64,000 nucleotides of DNA from AWTP1-13 sp963797005. GTDB taxonomy: Bacteria; Pseudomonadota; Alphaproteobacteria; Rhizobiales; Hyphomicrobiaceae. The translations under genes and the position numbers were made by a program. The stretch spans positions 152,848 to 216,847 of the forward strand of contig CAWCOF010000002.1 of NCBI GenBank assembly GCA_963797005.1, in the 5' to 3' direction. The notes beneath the pieces are model-generated. The model was given only the letters and a program-made list of their open reading frames with translations. It was not told where the DNA came from and ran no database searches. Shown piece after piece: positions 16,837 through 28,191 of the stretch. Positions within the stretch are counted from its first letter, which is position 1, and each line of letters opens with the position of its first letter.

Positions 16837-17900
16837 TCATCTTCACCCAAGGCAACATGCTCGATGCCGATGTTGATGCGTTGGTCAACACTGTGAATGC
16901 GGTCGGGGTGATGGGCAAGGGCATCGCTCTCATGTTCAAAGAGCGTTTCCCTGAGAACTACAAGGCCTATGAGGCCGCGTGCAAACGGAAGGAAATCAGA
17001 GCCGGTAGTCTGTTCGTGACAGAGCAACTAGTGGCTCCGCGCTGGATTGTGAACTTTGCCACCAAGCAGCACTGGCGCAATCCCTCTAAGCTCGAGTGGA
17101 TCAAGAGCGGTCTCGCAGACCTGCGGTCTTTCATCGTCGAGCACCAGATTAGATCGATTGCGTTGCCGCCGCTTGGGAGTGGCAACGGTGGGCTGGATTG
17201 GGCTGATGTGCGACCTCTTATCCAGGACACGCTTGGCGACCTCACCGCCGTGAAGGTCGTCGTATACGAGCCCACACAGCAATATCAGAACGTGGCGAAA
17301 CGGAAGGGAGTCGAGAAGCTGACTCCCGCAAGGGCGTTGGTTGCAGACATCGTGCGGCGGTATTGGGTCGTCGGCATGGAATGCACTGTCCTGGAGGTCC
17401 AGAAACTCGCGTACTTCATCGAGCGCGTGATACTGGCCCACGGCTTGCCGAACCCGTTGAAGCTGGAGTTTCAGGCGGACAAGTACGGCCCGTTCTCCAA
17501 CAAGCTGACGCACCTCCTCAACGCACTGGACGGCAGTTACCTCCACTGTGGAAAGCGCTTGGCTGATGCGGGACCATTTGACCTCATTTGGTTTGAGGAA
17601 ACCACGAAGGATCGCGTAACCGCGTACCTGAATTCCGAGGCTAAGCAGTATCGATCAACCTTAGGCGAGACAGCAGCTCTTATTGACGGCTTCGAGTCCG
17701 CATTGGGTATGGAACTGCTCGCGACTGTTCACTGGCTGCTTAACGACGAAAAAGTCGCCGCGAGCCGGCAGGCTATCAAGGCGGCACTGCCGAAATGGCC
17801 CGGCGGGGCTGGTGCGGGTGCACGCAAGCTGAAGCTATTCGATGATCGGCTGCTAGACCTCGCGCTGACGCGGTTGGCACCCAACGCTGCAAGAGCGTAG
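16833..17900 (+). CDS. darG: DarG antitoxin, macrodomain DNA ADP-ribosylglycohydrolase
   Basis: This 355-residue antitoxin removes ADP-ribose from DNA and also binds DarT. The N-terminal macrodomain (residues 1-150) has NTVNAVGVMGKGIALMFK and the NFATKQHWR segment; K78 corresponds to the catalytic lysine of characterised DarG. ALPPLGSGNGGLDW is the second ligand loop. Residues from about 165 on form the DarG-specific C-terminal domain with KLAYFIERVI and FQADKYGPFS, which in homologues contacts the toxin. All landmarks are intact, so the system is likely functional. The GTG/ATG further upstream at 16821 would overlap darT more. Confidence 0.93.
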   Translation: MIIFTQGNMLDADVDALVNTVNAVGVMGKGIALMFKERFPENYKAYEAACKRKEIRAGSLFVTEQLVAPRWIVNFATKQHWRNPSKLEWIKSGLADLRSFIVEHQIRSIALPPLGSGNGGLDWADVRPLIQDTLGDLTAVKVVVYEPTQQYQNVAKRKGVEKLTPARALVADIVRRYWVVGMECTVLEVQKLAYFIERVILAHGLPNPLKLEFQADKYGPFSNKLTHLLNALDGSYLHCGKRLADAGPFDLIWFEETTKDRVTAYLNSEAKQYRSTLGETAALIDGFESALGMELLATVHWLLNDEKVAASRQAIKAALPKWPGGAGAGARKLKLFDDRLLDLALTRLAPNAARA

Positions 17901-17910
17901 ACCTACGCGA

Positions 17911-18942
17911 TCAAGGCGCCGCGCTGGCCACCACCGCAAACCGCCCCTCGACCGGGTAGGCCGGGTCGTTGAAGCCGGGGGTGGAGGGGTGGCCGGGGAC
18001 CACGAGGCTGTCGGCGAGCTTCTCGTCCTCGGTGGTCCACTTGTAGTCGAGCGCGCCGATATAGCTCGTCCACTGCTCGAGCGTGCGCGGGCCGGCGATG
18101 ACCGAGGTGATGGCGTCGTTGGCGAGCACCCAGGCGGTGGCCCAGTGCACGAGCGAGACGCCCTTGGCCTTGGCGTGCGCCTCGAGCTTCTCCGCGATCA
18201 TCAGGCTTTCCGGGCGCCACTCCGCCTCCATCATGCGCTTGTCCTGGCGCGCGGCGCGGCTGCCGGCTTCTGCCTTCTGGTTGACCTTGTACTTGGCGGT
18301 GAGCACGCCGCGGGCGAGCGGGCTGTAGGGCACGACGCCGAGGCGGAAGGTACGTGCCGCTGGCAGCAGCTCCACCTCCGGCTGGCGGTTCATCAGATTG
18401 TAGTAGGGCTGCAGCGCGGTGGGGGGCGGCACGTTGAGGGCGCGGCACAGATGCCAGATGTGCGGGATGTGCCAGGCGCGCACGTTGGAGACGCCCCATT
18501 CGCGGATCTTGCCCTGCCGGATCAGGTCGCCGAAGGTGGCAATGGTCTGCTCCCAGGCCGTGTCGGAATCGACGCGGTGCGTGTAGTAGAGGTCGATGTG
18601 GTCGGTCCCGAGCCGCTTCAGGCTGGCTTCGACCGCGTGCATCATGTGGCGGCGCGACAACCCTGAGTCCGTGACGCCGGGACCCGTCCGCTGAGCGAGC
18701 TTGGTGGCCACCACCCAGCGCTCGCGCTTGGGCCTTATGGCGGGACCGATGATGGCTTCCGAGCGGCCTTCCGCATAGACGTCGGCCGTGTCGATGAAGT
18801 TGACGCCGCGGTCGAGCGCGTCATCGATGATGCGGCGTGCGTCGGATTCGGACGTGGGGCCGCCGAACATCATGGTGCCGAGACAGAGCTGCGACACCTT
18901 CATGCCGCTGGAGCCGAGAACACGATAGCGCATGGCGGACAT
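17911..18942 (-). CDS. Aldo/keto reductase
   Basis: This 343-residue protein is a NADPH-type aldo/keto reductase with a TIM barrel. The tetrad is visible as the Asp and Tyr in NFIDTADVYAEGRSE, Lys in WVVATKL and His in LYYTHRVD. The region GPRTLEQW near residue 285 binds the cofactor phosphate. Relatives are general oxidoreductases of the Tas/YajO-like branch, and the substrate cannot be predicted. Start ATG 18942, with an in-frame ATG three codons later. It converges on darG with only ten bases between the stops. Confidence 0.88.
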   Translation of the reverse strand: MSAMRYRVLGSSGMKVSQLCLGTMMFGGPTSESDARRIIDDALDRGVNFIDTADVYAEGRSEAIIGPAIRPKRERWVVATKLAQRTGPGVTDSGLSRRHMMHAVEASLKRLGTDHIDLYYTHRVDSDTAWEQTIATFGDLIRQGKIREWGVSNVRAWHIPHIWHLCRALNVPPPTALQPYYNLMNRQPEVELLPAARTFRLGVVPYSPLARGVLTAKYKVNQKAEAGSRAARQDKRMMEAEWRPESLMIAEKLEAHAKAKGVSLVHWATAWVLANDAITSVIAGPRTLEQWTSYIGALDYKWTTEDEKLADSLVVPGHPSTPGFNDPAYPVEGRFAVVASAAP

Positions 18943-18976
18943 CGAAGGTTCTCCGGAGTTTGCTCGGTGTGGCGAA

Positions 18977-19204
18977 TCAGGCCGAGCGCTGGATGAGGAA
19001 GCGGTAGACGCCGCCCGATTGGCTGAATTCGATGAGCTTGTTGCCGGTCTTCTCGCAGTATGCCTTCAAATCGGGCTCGGAATTGGGGTCTGTCGCCAGC
19101 ACCTCCAGCGTGGCGCCCTTCGGCAGCTCGGACAGCGCCTTCCTGGCCTTGAGAACCGGCAGTGGACAAGTCAGGCCTTGGGTGTCGAGCGTCCTGTCGG
19201 CCAT
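18977..19204 (-). CDS. tusA: TusA/SirA-type sulfur carrier protein
   Basis: This 75-residue cytoplasmic protein has the family motif LTCPLPVLKARKAL, with the persulfide cysteine at C13, and the conserved DPNSEPDLKAYCEKTGN segment. TusA proteins relay sulfur for tRNA 2-thiouridine, molybdenum cofactor and other pathways. No other tus gene is close. It is transcribed in the same direction as, and 35 bases upstream of, the aldo/keto reductase, so the two may form an operon. Confidence 0.9.
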   Translation of the reverse strand: MADRTLDTQGLTCPLPVLKARKALSELPKGATLEVLATDPNSEPDLKAYCEKTGNKLIEFSQSGGVYRFLIQRSA

Positions 19205-19352
19205 CGCCGTCTCCGCGTTATGCTGCCCCAGGCTATATCAACGAATGGAAAGCCGTGGCAATGAGCCGGGGCCCCGCGACGCCTTGCGCAGGGGCCATCG
19301 ACGCGCCACCATGCCATGGGCGAAGCGCCATTGAGAGCGCACCCTCGGGGGA

Positions 19353-21671
19353 GTGATGGACGCCACTGTCGATCGGCCGCGACGGTCTTTCGCATTCGGC
19401 CTGGAACGGCTGGGCCTCGTGGGGCTGAAGACCCCGCGCATTACCGTGCTGCTGATCATCCTGCTGTCTGTTCTTGCGGCGTGGGGGCTGTCGCGGCTCA
19501 GGGTCGACGACTCGCTCTCGGAGCTCTTCCGCACCGACACCGAGGAGTTCCGGCGCTACGAGGAGATCGACCGGCGCTTCCCCTCCAGCGAATACGACGT
19601 GCTGGTCGTGGTCGAGGGCAAGGACCTGCTCAAGAAGCCGCAGCTCGAAGCGTTCCGCAATGCCATCATCGACCTGCAGCTCGCCGACGGGGTGGACGGC
19701 CTGGTGACGATGCTGTCCGCGCGCGGCAAGCCCGATGCGACCGGCTATGCGCCCCCGATCGTGCCCGACGCCCTGCCGGAAGGCGCCGAGTACGACGCCA
19801 TGATCGAGCGGCTCAGGCAAAACGACATCGTCAAGGGCAAGTTTCTCTCCGACGACGGGCAGCTGGCGCTCGGGGTGCTGGCGCTCGATCGCAAGATCGT
19901 CAGGGAGCAGGGGGCCAAGGTCGTCATCGGCAACATCGGCGGGATCCTGAAAAAGGAGCTGGCGCCGGTCGGCCTCAAGTCGCACCTGACGGGTGCGCCG
20001 GTGATGCAGCTCGAGATCCGCAACGCCGTGGAGCGCGACCAGATCGTCTACAACGGGCTCGGGCTGCTGTTCGGCGCCACCATCGCGGTGATCTTCTTCA
20101 AGCGGGTGTCGCTGATGCTGCTCGCTGCCATGCCGCCGATGCTGGCGGTGCTGTGGTCGCTGGGGCTGCTGGGCGTGCTCGGGTTCCGTCTCAACCTGTT
20201 CCTCAACGTCATGACCCCCCTCGTCATGGTGATGGGCTTCGCCGACAGCATGCAGATGGTGTCGGCGATCCGCATCCGCCTGCGCGAGGGCGACACCAAG
20301 GGAGAGGCGGTGGCGTTCGCCGTGCGTGTCGTGGGGCCGGCCTGCGTGCTGGCGCACGGCACGGCACTGCTGTCGTTCACGGCGCTGCTCTTCTCGCAGT
20401 CGGGGCTCATTCGCACCTTCGGCATGGCCGGCGCACTCGCCGTCGGCATTTCCTTCGTCGCGGTGATCCTGGTGCTGCCGCTGCTCGGCCTATACCTGAT
20501 CCGCAAGGAGACAACGCTGTCGAGGGACCACGCGCCCGCGGACCGGCTGATGGACGGGCTCGGTACGTTCGTCGGCTGGATCGTCGATCGGGTGGTGAGC
20601 TGGCCGTTGGCGACGACATTGGTTGCGCTCGCCTTGTTTGTCCTGTGCGGCAGCGCCTATCTGCAACTCCAGCCCCGCTATCGATTGGCCGACCAGGTGC
20701 CCGACCGCGAGCAGGCGCTCGGCGCCACCGCCCGCATCGACCAGAAGCTGACCGGCGCCAATCCCGTGCACGTGATGATCGAGTGGAAGACCGGGGCGTC
20801 GATCTACGCACCGGAGACCATGCAGGTGATCAGGCAGGCGCATGAGGTGCTGGAGAAGCAGGCGGGCCTCGGCAACGTCTGGTCGCTGGAGAGCCTGCGG
20901 CGGTGGCTCAGCGAAGCGGGCGACGACCGGCCTGAGACGGTGCAGAAATATGTCGGCTACCTGCCGGAGCATCTCGTGCGCCGGTTCATCGCCAAGGAAG
21001 GCGATGCGGTGCTGGTGACCGGCCGGCTGCCCGACGTGGATTCCAGCCGCATCCTGCCCGTGGTCGAGAAGATCGACCGGGCACTCGACGCCGTACGCAA
21101 GCAGCACCCCGATTTCCGCATCTCCGTCACCGGGCTGCCGGCGATCGCGGCCCGCAACAGCGCGCGCATGATCGAGCAGCTCAACGAGGCGCTGCCCATT
21201 TGTGTGGGCTTCGCGGCGCTGCTGCTGGGGATAGCCTTCCGCTCGGTGTTCGTGGGGCTCGTCAGCCTGTTGCCGGGGCTGTTCCCGGTGGTGACCTCGG
21301 GGGCGCTCATCTGGCTTGCCGGCGGCGGGCTGGAGTTCGCCTCCGTGGTGGCTCTGCTCGTCGTGTTCGGGCTGGCGATCAATTCCCTCATCCACTTCTT
21401 CAATCGCCTGAGCCGGGAGGAGCGCGACGAGCCGCGGGCGGAGGTCGCCATCCGGCGCGCGCGCGTCCTGGTCGGGCCGGCCATCATCCTGACCACCCTG
21501 GTGCTCGCCTTCGGGCTCGGCGTGACGGTGTTCTCCGACCTGCCCTCGCTCAGGCTGTTCGGCTTCATCTGCGGCACGACGCTGATCGCCTCGCTCGTGG
21601 CAGACTTGGTGTTCCTGCCCGCGCTGATCATGCTCGTGCGCAAGATCTGGCGGCCTCGACCGATCGGCTAG
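19353..21671 (+). CDS. RND/MMPL family exporter
   Basis: This protein of about 772 residues is a proton-driven exporter of the MMPL/HpnN-like part of the RND superfamily. There is one helix at residues 28-47, a large periplasmic domain, five helices at about 225-385, then the same plan again with a helix near 420 and five after 610. Charged motifs at the helix ends (MGFADSMQMVSAIRIRLREG) match the family. Family roles include export of lipids such as hopanoids or of hydrophobic drugs; this gene has no diagnostic neighbours. The start is GTG 19353 or the adjacent ATG 19356. Confidence 0.85.
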   Translation: MMDATVDRPRRSFAFGLERLGLVGLKTPRITVLLIILLSVLAAWGLSRLRVDDSLSELFRTDTEEFRRYEEIDRRFPSSEYDVLVVVEGKDLLKKPQLEAFRNAIIDLQLADGVDGLVTMLSARGKPDATGYAPPIVPDALPEGAEYDAMIERLRQNDIVKGKFLSDDGQLALGVLALDRKIVREQGAKVVIGNIGGILKKELAPVGLKSHLTGAPVMQLEIRNAVERDQIVYNGLGLLFGATIAVIFFKRVSLMLLAAMPPMLAVLWSLGLLGVLGFRLNLFLNVMTPLVMVMGFADSMQMVSAIRIRLREGDTKGEAVAFAVRVVGPACVLAHGTALLSFTALLFSQSGLIRTFGMAGALAVGISFVAVILVLPLLGLYLIRKETTLSRDHAPADRLMDGLGTFVGWIVDRVVSWPLATTLVALALFVLCGSAYLQLQPRYRLADQVPDREQALGATARIDQKLTGANPVHVMIEWKTGASIYAPETMQVIRQAHEVLEKQAGLGNVWSLESLRRWLSEAGDDRPETVQKYVGYLPEHLVRRFIAKEGDAVLVTGRLPDVDSSRILPVVEKIDRALDAVRKQHPDFRISVTGLPAIAARNSARMIEQLNEALPICVGFAALLLGIAFRSVFVGLVSLLPGLFPVVTSGALIWLAGGGLEFASVVALLVVFGLAINSLIHFFNRLSREERDEPRAEVAIRRARVLVGPAIILTTLVLAFGLGVTVFSDLPSLRLFGFICGTTLIASLVADLVFLPALIMLVRKIWRPRPIG

Positions 21672-21941
21672 ACGCTGCTCGGGAGCCGAATTTCTGGTCG
21701 TTTCTCGATGTGTTCCGAGGGGCTTTTCGAGGCCAATTTCCGGGCAAAAAAGCCGGCGCATTGAGCGCCATATAACCTACTGAAAGATAAGGCATATTTA
21801 GGGGATTGCGGTGCGAAATTGCATGCGCTATCAACGCCTTATCGAGAGCGCTCAAGTGCACAGTCCCTCGTTCGGCGACGATCCCCGAGTGCCCTGAGCC
21901 TCCGGACCTGTTCCAGACGCTAAGATAGGCGGGCATCCCAA

Positions 21942-24762
<2,821 letters not shown>

Positions 24763-24766
24763 GGGC

Positions 24767-25555
24767 ATGGCCCTGATCCATCATATCGTGGCGGGTGCTG
24801 GCGCGCCGCCCATCGTGTTCGTGCACGGGTTGGCGTGTAGCCATACCGATTGGCAGGCACAGGTCGCCCATTTTTCGCCTCGGCATATGACCGTCAGCGT
24901 CGACCTGCCGGGCCACGGCACGACGCCAGCAGGCGAAGGCGCGCACACGATCGAGCGGTGCGGCACAGAGGTAGCGGCGCTGCTCGAGGCACTCTCGCTG
25001 CCGCCGGCGGTTCTGGTCGGGCACAGTCTGGGTTGCCGCGTGGTGCTGGAGGCCGCCCGGCGCGCACCGGACCGCACCGCGGCCGTCATCCTCGTCGATG
25101 GCAGCCGGTTCGTGGCCGAGATGCGGCGCGCCTTCGAGGCCCGGTTCGCGGCGGGCGAATACAAGGCGCTGGTGCGCGGCCTGTTCGAGCAGATGTTCAC
25201 GCCCCGCAGCGATCCCAAGACGGCGACCGCCGTCATCGAGCGCGCACTGGCCGTGCCCGAGGCCGTCGGCCAGCAATTGCTGTTGTCGCTCGTGCGCTAC
25301 GATGTGGAGAAGCTCGAGGAGACATTGGCGCGTACGGCCAAGCCTCTGCTCGCGCTGCAGACCACCTTCGTCAACGACGCGCGCCAGCGTGCGAGCCTGC
25401 GCCCCGGCCAGGCCACGCCCTACCTCGATTTCGTGCGCGCCAAGGTGCCGGCGGCCCGTATCGAGATCATCCCCGACGTCGGCCATTTCCCGCAGCTCGA
25501 TGCGCCGGCCGAGACCAACCGGGTGCTCGAGAGTTTCATCGCCACGCTGGCATAG
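24767..25555 (+). CDS. Alpha/beta hydrolase
   Basis: This 262-residue protein has an alpha/beta-hydrolase fold. The oxyanion segment is VFVHGLACSHTDW, the nucleophile elbow GHSLGC provides the serine, and the histidine is in DVGHFPQLDAP. The substrate is unknown. The ATG lies five bases after the gyrA stop with AGGGTAGGGG upstream, so it could be transcribed with gyrA, or the short gap could be coincidence. Confidence 0.85.
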   Translation: MALIHHIVAGAGAPPIVFVHGLACSHTDWQAQVAHFSPRHMTVSVDLPGHGTTPAGEGAHTIERCGTEVAALLEALSLPPAVLVGHSLGCRVVLEAARRAPDRTAAVILVDGSRFVAEMRRAFEARFAAGEYKALVRGLFEQMFTPRSDPKTATAVIERALAVPEAVGQQLLLSLVRYDVEKLEETLARTAKPLLALQTTFVNDARQRASLRPGQATPYLDFVRAKVPAARIEIIPDVGHFPQLDAPAETNRVLESFIATLA

Positions 25556-25580
25556 GCGGCATCCTGGACGCACCGAACCC

Positions 25581-26204
25581 ATGTCTCCTGAAATCGTCCT
25601 CGCCTTCATCGCCGCGTGCATCCTGCTGGGCCTGACGCCGGGGCCCAACATGTCGCTGATCCTCGCCAATACGTTCAGCTATGGCCTCGCCGCCGGCCTG
25701 ATCACGCTTGCCGGCACCGCCACCGGGCTCGCGCTGCTGGTGGGGGCCGCCACGTTCGGCATGGGCTCGATGATGGTGCTGATGGCGGCCTGGTTCGACG
25801 TGATCCGCTGGGTCGGCGCGCTCTACCTCGTGTATCTGGGCGCGCGCCAGCTCTGGCTACTGTGGCGGCGGCGCGCAACGACCAGCGCGGCGCTCCCGCC
25901 GCGGCGGCGCGGCAGCTGGTATGCGCAAGGCCTCCTCGTCAGCCTGTCGAACCCCAAGGTGATCCTGTTCCTCGGCGCCTTCCTGCCGCAGTTCGTCGAC
26001 CCGACGCGCGATCCGGTGTGGCAGCTCTCGGTGCTGGCCGTGCTGTTCGTTGTGGTGCTGGCGGCGGTGGATGTCGCCTATACGCTCGCCGCGGCACGGG
26101 CGCGCGCGACCTTCGATGCGGCACGCCTGCGCTTGCTCGACGGTGCCGCGGGCGTGATGCTGCTGATGGGCGGCCTGGCGCTGGCGATGGTGCGCCGCCC
26201 GTGA
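25581..26204 (+). CDS. LysE/RhtB family exporter
   Basis: This 207-residue protein has about six hydrophobic helices and the LysE/RhtB start pattern LGLTPGPNMSLILANTF, with the later LLVSLSNPKVILFLGAFLPQF. The family exports amino acids or related small molecules. It starts 25 bases after the hydrolase, in the same direction. A family A repeat follows its stop and could end transcription. Confidence 0.87.
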   Translation: MSPEIVLAFIAACILLGLTPGPNMSLILANTFSYGLAAGLITLAGTATGLALLVGAATFGMGSMMVLMAAWFDVIRWVGALYLVYLGARQLWLLWRRRATTSAALPPRRRGSWYAQGLLVSLSNPKVILFLGAFLPQFVDPTRDPVWQLSVLAVLFVVVLAAVDVAYTLAAARARATFDAARLRLLDGAAGVMLLMGGLALAMVRRP

Positions 26205-26211
26205 TAGGTGC

Positions 26212-26327
26212 TGTCATCCCGGACGACGCGTCGCGTCGATCCGGGACCCAGAGGCCACAATGATCGCTCTCGCCGCATGGCTCTGGGTCCCGGCTCTGCG
26301 CGCTGACGCGCTCCGGCCGGGATGACA
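26212..26327. repeat. Family A palindromic repeat
   Basis: This element starts TGTCATCCCGG and ends CCGGGATGACA, with inner GGGACCCAGAG and CTCTGGGTCCC arms. It is the same family as 1206-1346 and 42318-42432. It lies eight bases after the LysE-like stop and 26 before coaD. Confidence 0.8.
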
Positions 26328-26353
26328 CTTTCGGCTATGGGTCTGACCCCGCC

Positions 26354-26860
26354 ATGAAACGCATCGGCTTCACATCAGGCTCGTTCGATCCCGTCACCAA
26401 CGGGCACCTCGACGTGATCGCGCGTGCGGCGCGCATGGTGGACCGGCTGGTGATCGGCATCGGCGTGCATCCCGGCAAGACCCCGCTGTTCTCGCCGGAG
26501 GAGAAGATCGAGATGCTGAAGGCGGAGACCGCGACAATCGCCAAGAAGACGGGCTGCGAGATCAAAATCGCCACCTTCGACAACCTCACCGTCGATGCCG
26601 CCAAGGAGGCCGGCGCGACGCTGATCTTCCGCGGCCTGCGCGACGGCACCGACTTCGACTACGAGATGCAGATGGCGGGCATGAACGGGACCATGGCGCG
26701 AGGCATCGACACCGTGTTCCTGCCTGCGAGCCCGGAGGTCCGCCATATCACCGGCACGCTGGTGCGCCAGATCGCGCTTATGGGCGGGGACGTCTCGGAA
26801 TTCGTCTCGGCCGGCGTTGCCAGGCGCCTCAAGGCCAAGGCCGGCAAGAGGCGTGGCTAG
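26354..26860 (+). CDS. coaD: Phosphopantetheine adenylyltransferase
   Basis: This 168-residue enzyme catalyses the fourth step of coenzyme A synthesis, joining 4'-phosphopantetheine and ATP to dephospho-CoA. The nucleotidyltransferase motif is GSFDPVTNGHLD (T/HxGH). IFRGLRDGTDFDYEMQMAGMN and the second motif RHITGTLVRQ are present. Family members usually read SSTLVR, so the T-G pair is a mild variant. The length is standard and the gene is intact. Confidence 0.95.
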   Translation: MKRIGFTSGSFDPVTNGHLDVIARAARMVDRLVIGIGVHPGKTPLFSPEEKIEMLKAETATIAKKTGCEIKIATFDNLTVDAAKEAGATLIFRGLRDGTDFDYEMQMAGMNGTMARGIDTVFLPASPEVRHITGTLVRQIALMGGDVSEFVSAGVARRLKAKAGKRRG

Positions 26861-26973
26861 GGCCCGACCAGGCTTGCGCCCGCGCCTCAGATTGGCCATA
26901 AGCCCACGCCATTGCCCTTGAGCGACCCGATCGTCCGGTCGATCATCCCCGAAACTTCACCTGGAGTGCCACC

Positions 26974-27510
26974 TTGATCCGTCTCGTGATGAGCTTCGCG
27001 CTCGCCGTGCTGGGCGCTTTGTCGATCGCGCAGGCCCAGACGCCGGACCCGCAGAACACGCTGGTGATCGAGCTGAAGACGGGGCCGGTGCTCATCAAGC
27101 TGCGCCCGGACCTGGCGCCCAAGCACGTGGCGCGGGTGAAGCAGCTGGCGAAGGAGGGCTTCTACAACGGCCTCACCTTCCACCGCGTGATCGAAGGCTT
27201 CATGGCGCAGACCGGCGACCCGGAGGGCACCGGCTCGGGCGGCTCCAAGTATCCCGACCTGCCGGCCGAGTTCACGCCCGAGGTCTACAAGCGCGGCAGC
27301 GTCGGTGCGGCGCGCACGGCCGACCCCAACAGCGCCAACAGCCAGTTCTTCATCTGCTTCGGCAACGGCTGCCGCGGATTGACCGGGCAATACACGTTGT
27401 GGGGCGAGGTGATCAAGGGCATGGAGAACGTCGACAAGATCGCGCAAGGCGAGCCCCCGCCCACGCCCGACACGATGCAGAAGGTGTACCTGCTGGCGGA
27501 CAAGAAGTGA
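26974..27510 (+). CDS. Periplasmic peptidyl-prolyl cis-trans isomerase (cyclophilin)
   Basis: This 178-residue cyclophilin has an N-terminal signal peptide (about residues 1-21, ending IAQAQ), so it acts in the periplasm on proline bonds of exported proteins. The catalytic segments are FHRVIEGFMAQTGD and NSANSQFFICFGNG. A TTG at 26974 nine bases after GGAG is the likely start; GTG and ATG codons a few residues later are alternatives. A cytoplasmic paralogue follows after 150 bases, an apparent tandem duplication common in Rhizobiales. Confidence 0.9.
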   Translation: MIRLVMSFALAVLGALSIAQAQTPDPQNTLVIELKTGPVLIKLRPDLAPKHVARVKQLAKEGFYNGLTFHRVIEGFMAQTGDPEGTGSGGSKYPDLPAEFTPEVYKRGSVGAARTADPNSANSQFFICFGNGCRGLTGQYTLWGEVIKGMENVDKIAQGEPPPTPDTMQKVYLLADKK

Positions 27511-27640
27511 CATCGCCGCATGGCGATGTCATCCCCGCGAAAGCGGGGATCTCGCAGGGGCAGCCACAGACGCTGGAGCAAGCCTCTGCCCCTCACCCTA
27601 ACCCTCTCCCCATTGAAGGAATGGGGAGAGGGGACTGCCT
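27510..27640. repeat. Hairpin-rich spacer with family A-like and family B repeats
   Basis: After the cyclophilin stop come three stems in tandem: ACATCGCC/GGCGATGT, CCCCGC-GAAA-GCGGGG (preceded by GTCAT as in family A), and a family B unit with CCTAACCCTCTCCCC and GGGGAGAGGGG. All would be transcribed between the two cyclophilin genes. Confidence 0.7.
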
Positions 27641-27661
27641 GGAGAAACGGAGTTTCGAGAA

Positions 27662-28138
27662 ATGGCGGCGATCAAGGACCCCGAGAATACGCTGATCATG
27701 GAGACCACGCAGGGCAAGGTGGTGATCGCCCTGCGGCCGGATCTCGCGCCCAAGCACGTCGAGCGCATCAAGCAGCTGGCGCGCGAGGGCTTCTACGACG
27801 GCATCGTCTTTCACCGCGTCATCGACGGCTTCATGGCGCAGACCGGCTGCCCCAAGGGAACCGGCACCGGCGGCTCCGAGTATCCCAACCTGGCGGCCGA
27901 GTTCTCTGCCGAGCCGCATGTGCGCGGCGTCTGCTCGATGGCGCGCGCCCAGAACCCCAACAGCGCCAACAGCCAGTTCTTCATCTGCTTCGACGACGCC
28001 TCCTTCCTCGACAAGCAGTACACCGTGTGGGGCAAGGTGATCGAGGGCATGGAGAGCGTCGACAAGATCAAGCGCGGCGAGCCGGTGCAGAACCCCGACA
28101 AGATCAAGTCGCTCAAGGTTGCCGCCGACGCAAAGTGA
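27662..28138 (+). CDS. ppiB: Cytoplasmic peptidyl-prolyl cis-trans isomerase (cyclophilin)
   Basis: This 158-residue cyclophilin has no signal peptide. Catalytic segments FHRVIDGFMAQTGC and NSANSQFFICFDDASFLD are present, and it ends with the same KIKSLKVAADAK type of tail as PpiB proteins. It is about 60 percent alike to the preceding gene by eye, so the pair arose by duplication with one copy kept for export. It starts at ATG 27662 shortly after a family B repeat. Confidence 0.92.
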   Translation: MAAIKDPENTLIMETTQGKVVIALRPDLAPKHVERIKQLAREGFYDGIVFHRVIDGFMAQTGCPKGTGTGGSEYPNLAAEFSAEPHVRGVCSMARAQNPNSANSQFFICFDDASFLDKQYTVWGKVIEGMESVDKIKRGEPVQNPDKIKSLKVAADAK

Positions 28139-28191
28139 GGCCGCGCCAAGAATAGGGACAACCGTTCGCGCGAACGGATTATAGTGCGCGC

